Positions 14,203 to 14,781 of a stretch of 14,781 nt of DNA are shown here, piece by piece; positions within the stretch are counted from its first letter, which is position 1; every line of letters starts with the position of its first letter. Origin of the DNA: GCA-016432345 sp964544105 (GTDB taxonomy: Bacteria > Patescibacteriota > Microgenomatia > Levybacterales > UBA12049); assembly GCA_964544105.1 (NCBI GenBank), contig CAZIZQ010000025.1, positions 1-14,781 of the forward strand, given 5' to 3'. Both the position numbers and the translations under genes were made by a program. The notes below the pieces were generated by a model. That model was given only the letters and a program-made list of their open reading frames with translations. It was not told the DNA's origin and made no database searches.

Positions 14203-14744
14203 GTCCTAAAAAACTTTTACAATTAGTCAAAGATGTTAAGCTGGTAGAAAACTTGAGTGAGCGCGAGCTTACCAATCCCGAAGGTGCTGGGTTTGATTTG
14301 CGGCTGGGGGAGGTATACAAAATTTCAGGGAAAGCGTTCCTTGGGATAACAGAGCGTCATACAGCGGATATTTCCTTGGTGGCGAAATACTCAACTGAAA
14401 ACATAAAACTTAAAACTCAAAAAATTACTATTAAACCAGGGGAATTTTATTTAGTAAAAACGGTTGAGTCTGTTAATATGCCACAAAATCTTACTGCTTC
14501 AATTACCCCCCGTTCCACAACCTATCGATCAGGTCTTTTTATCCGTACAGGTAATGTACCACCCGGCTATTGTGGCGGTTTGACGTTTGGCCTATCAAAT
14601 GAGGGACCAGTCATAGTTGAAATAGAAATGGGAGCACGTTTTGTGCATATTCAATTTAGCGAAGTTGACGGCGGCGGCAACATGTACCGCGGCCAATGGC
14701 AGGGCGGGCGAGTAACAGCGAAGAAAAAAGAGAAACAAGTTTAA
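14193..14744 (+). CDS. Dcd/dUTPase-fold protein lacking the catalytic glutamate
   Basis: 183 residues, overlapping tmk by 10 nt. It aligns with the dCTP deaminase at the head of the operon: GAGFDLRLGEVY matches SVDLRLGNIF, and PRSTTYRSG (Arg107, Ser108, Arg112) matches the active-site GRSSLARLG. At the catalytic Glu position it has Gly133 (LTFGLSN instead of VLELGN), and it also lacks the Asp of dUTPase motif 3 (GNVPPGYCG). The fold is likely kept, and nucleotide binding possible, but standard deamination is doubtful. It may be a non-catalytic partner, a regulator, or act on another nucleotide. Its place after tmk suggests pyrimidine nucleotide metabolism. The C-terminus ends in a Lys-rich tail (AKKKEKQV). 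Confidence 0.8.
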   Translation: MVLGPKKLLQLVKDVKLVENLSERELTNPEGAGFDLRLGEVYKISGKAFLGITERHTADISLVAKYSTENIKLKTQKITIKPGEFYLVKTVESVNMPQNLTASITPRSTTYRSGLFIRTGNVPPGYCGGLTFGLSNEGPVIVEIEMGARFVHIQFSEVDGGGNMYRGQWQGGRVTAKKKEKQV

Positions 14745-14747
14745 AAT

Positions 14748-14779
14748 AATTCAGAATTCAGAATTCAGAATTCAGAATT
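14748..14779. repeat. 7-bp tandem repeat at the right end
   Basis: Four perfect copies of AATTCAG plus a partial fifth (AATT), starting 3 nt after the stop of the last gene and running almost to the window edge. The array may continue beyond. It resembles the short heptad repeats found between genes in some bacteria. Confidence 0.85.
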
Positions 14780-14781
14780 AA

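Noticed and set aside
14748..14779. Possible start of a CRISPR array
   Set aside because: The units are 7 bp and contiguous, with no spacers.

Overview
The window looks like part of a chromosome from a Patescibacteria/CPR bacterium, most plausibly in the Microgenomates group. This is inferred, not proven. The reasons are compact AT-rich genes, many secreted proteins with one N-terminal membrane helix and Pro/Thr-rich linkers ending in dockerins, leaderless-looking promoters, and TGA used as an ordinary stop, which argues against the recoded Gracilibacteria/Absconditabacteria. No rRNA, tRNA, CRISPR array or transposase was seen.

Left part (1-5579): four dockerin-coding 3' ends alternate with three small toxin-type modules. 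The order is: 3' end of a dockerin protein cut by the window edge; PhD-type antitoxin plus PIN toxin; an intact 806-residue secreted M11-like zinc metallopeptidase with a DUF1554-like domain and a dockerin; a small partner gene plus AbiEii-like nucleotidyltransferase; a 46-codon relic joining a signal helix to half a dockerin; a winged-helix/Fic protein; and a final dockerin half. The dockerin ends are near-identical DNA repeats, so the region looks like a paralogous dockerin-gene array eroded by recombination and filled with toxin cassettes.

Middle part (5576-11945): a secreted cohesin-like/dockerin protein (minus strand) is divergent from an O-antigen-ligase/polymerase-type membrane protein (plus strand). 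The ligase converges on a three-gene minus-strand operon encoding a 971-residue multidomain dockerin protein and two small membrane-anchored cohesin proteins. Cohesins bind dockerins in known systems, so this part carries both halves of a possible cell-surface assembly system, and the dockerin-bearing peptidase on the left may be one of its clients.

Right part (11946-14781): an intergenic region with a REP-like hairpin and a long imperfect inverted repeat precedes a tightly overlapping plus-strand operon: dCTP deaminase, PlsC-type acyltransferase, dTMP kinase, and a second Dcd-fold protein lacking the catalytic Glu. The window ends in a 7-bp tandem repeat.

Several operon-leading genes have a -10 box ending exactly 6 nt before the start codon, implying leaderless mRNA, whereas some operon-internal genes have clear Shine-Dalgarno sequences.
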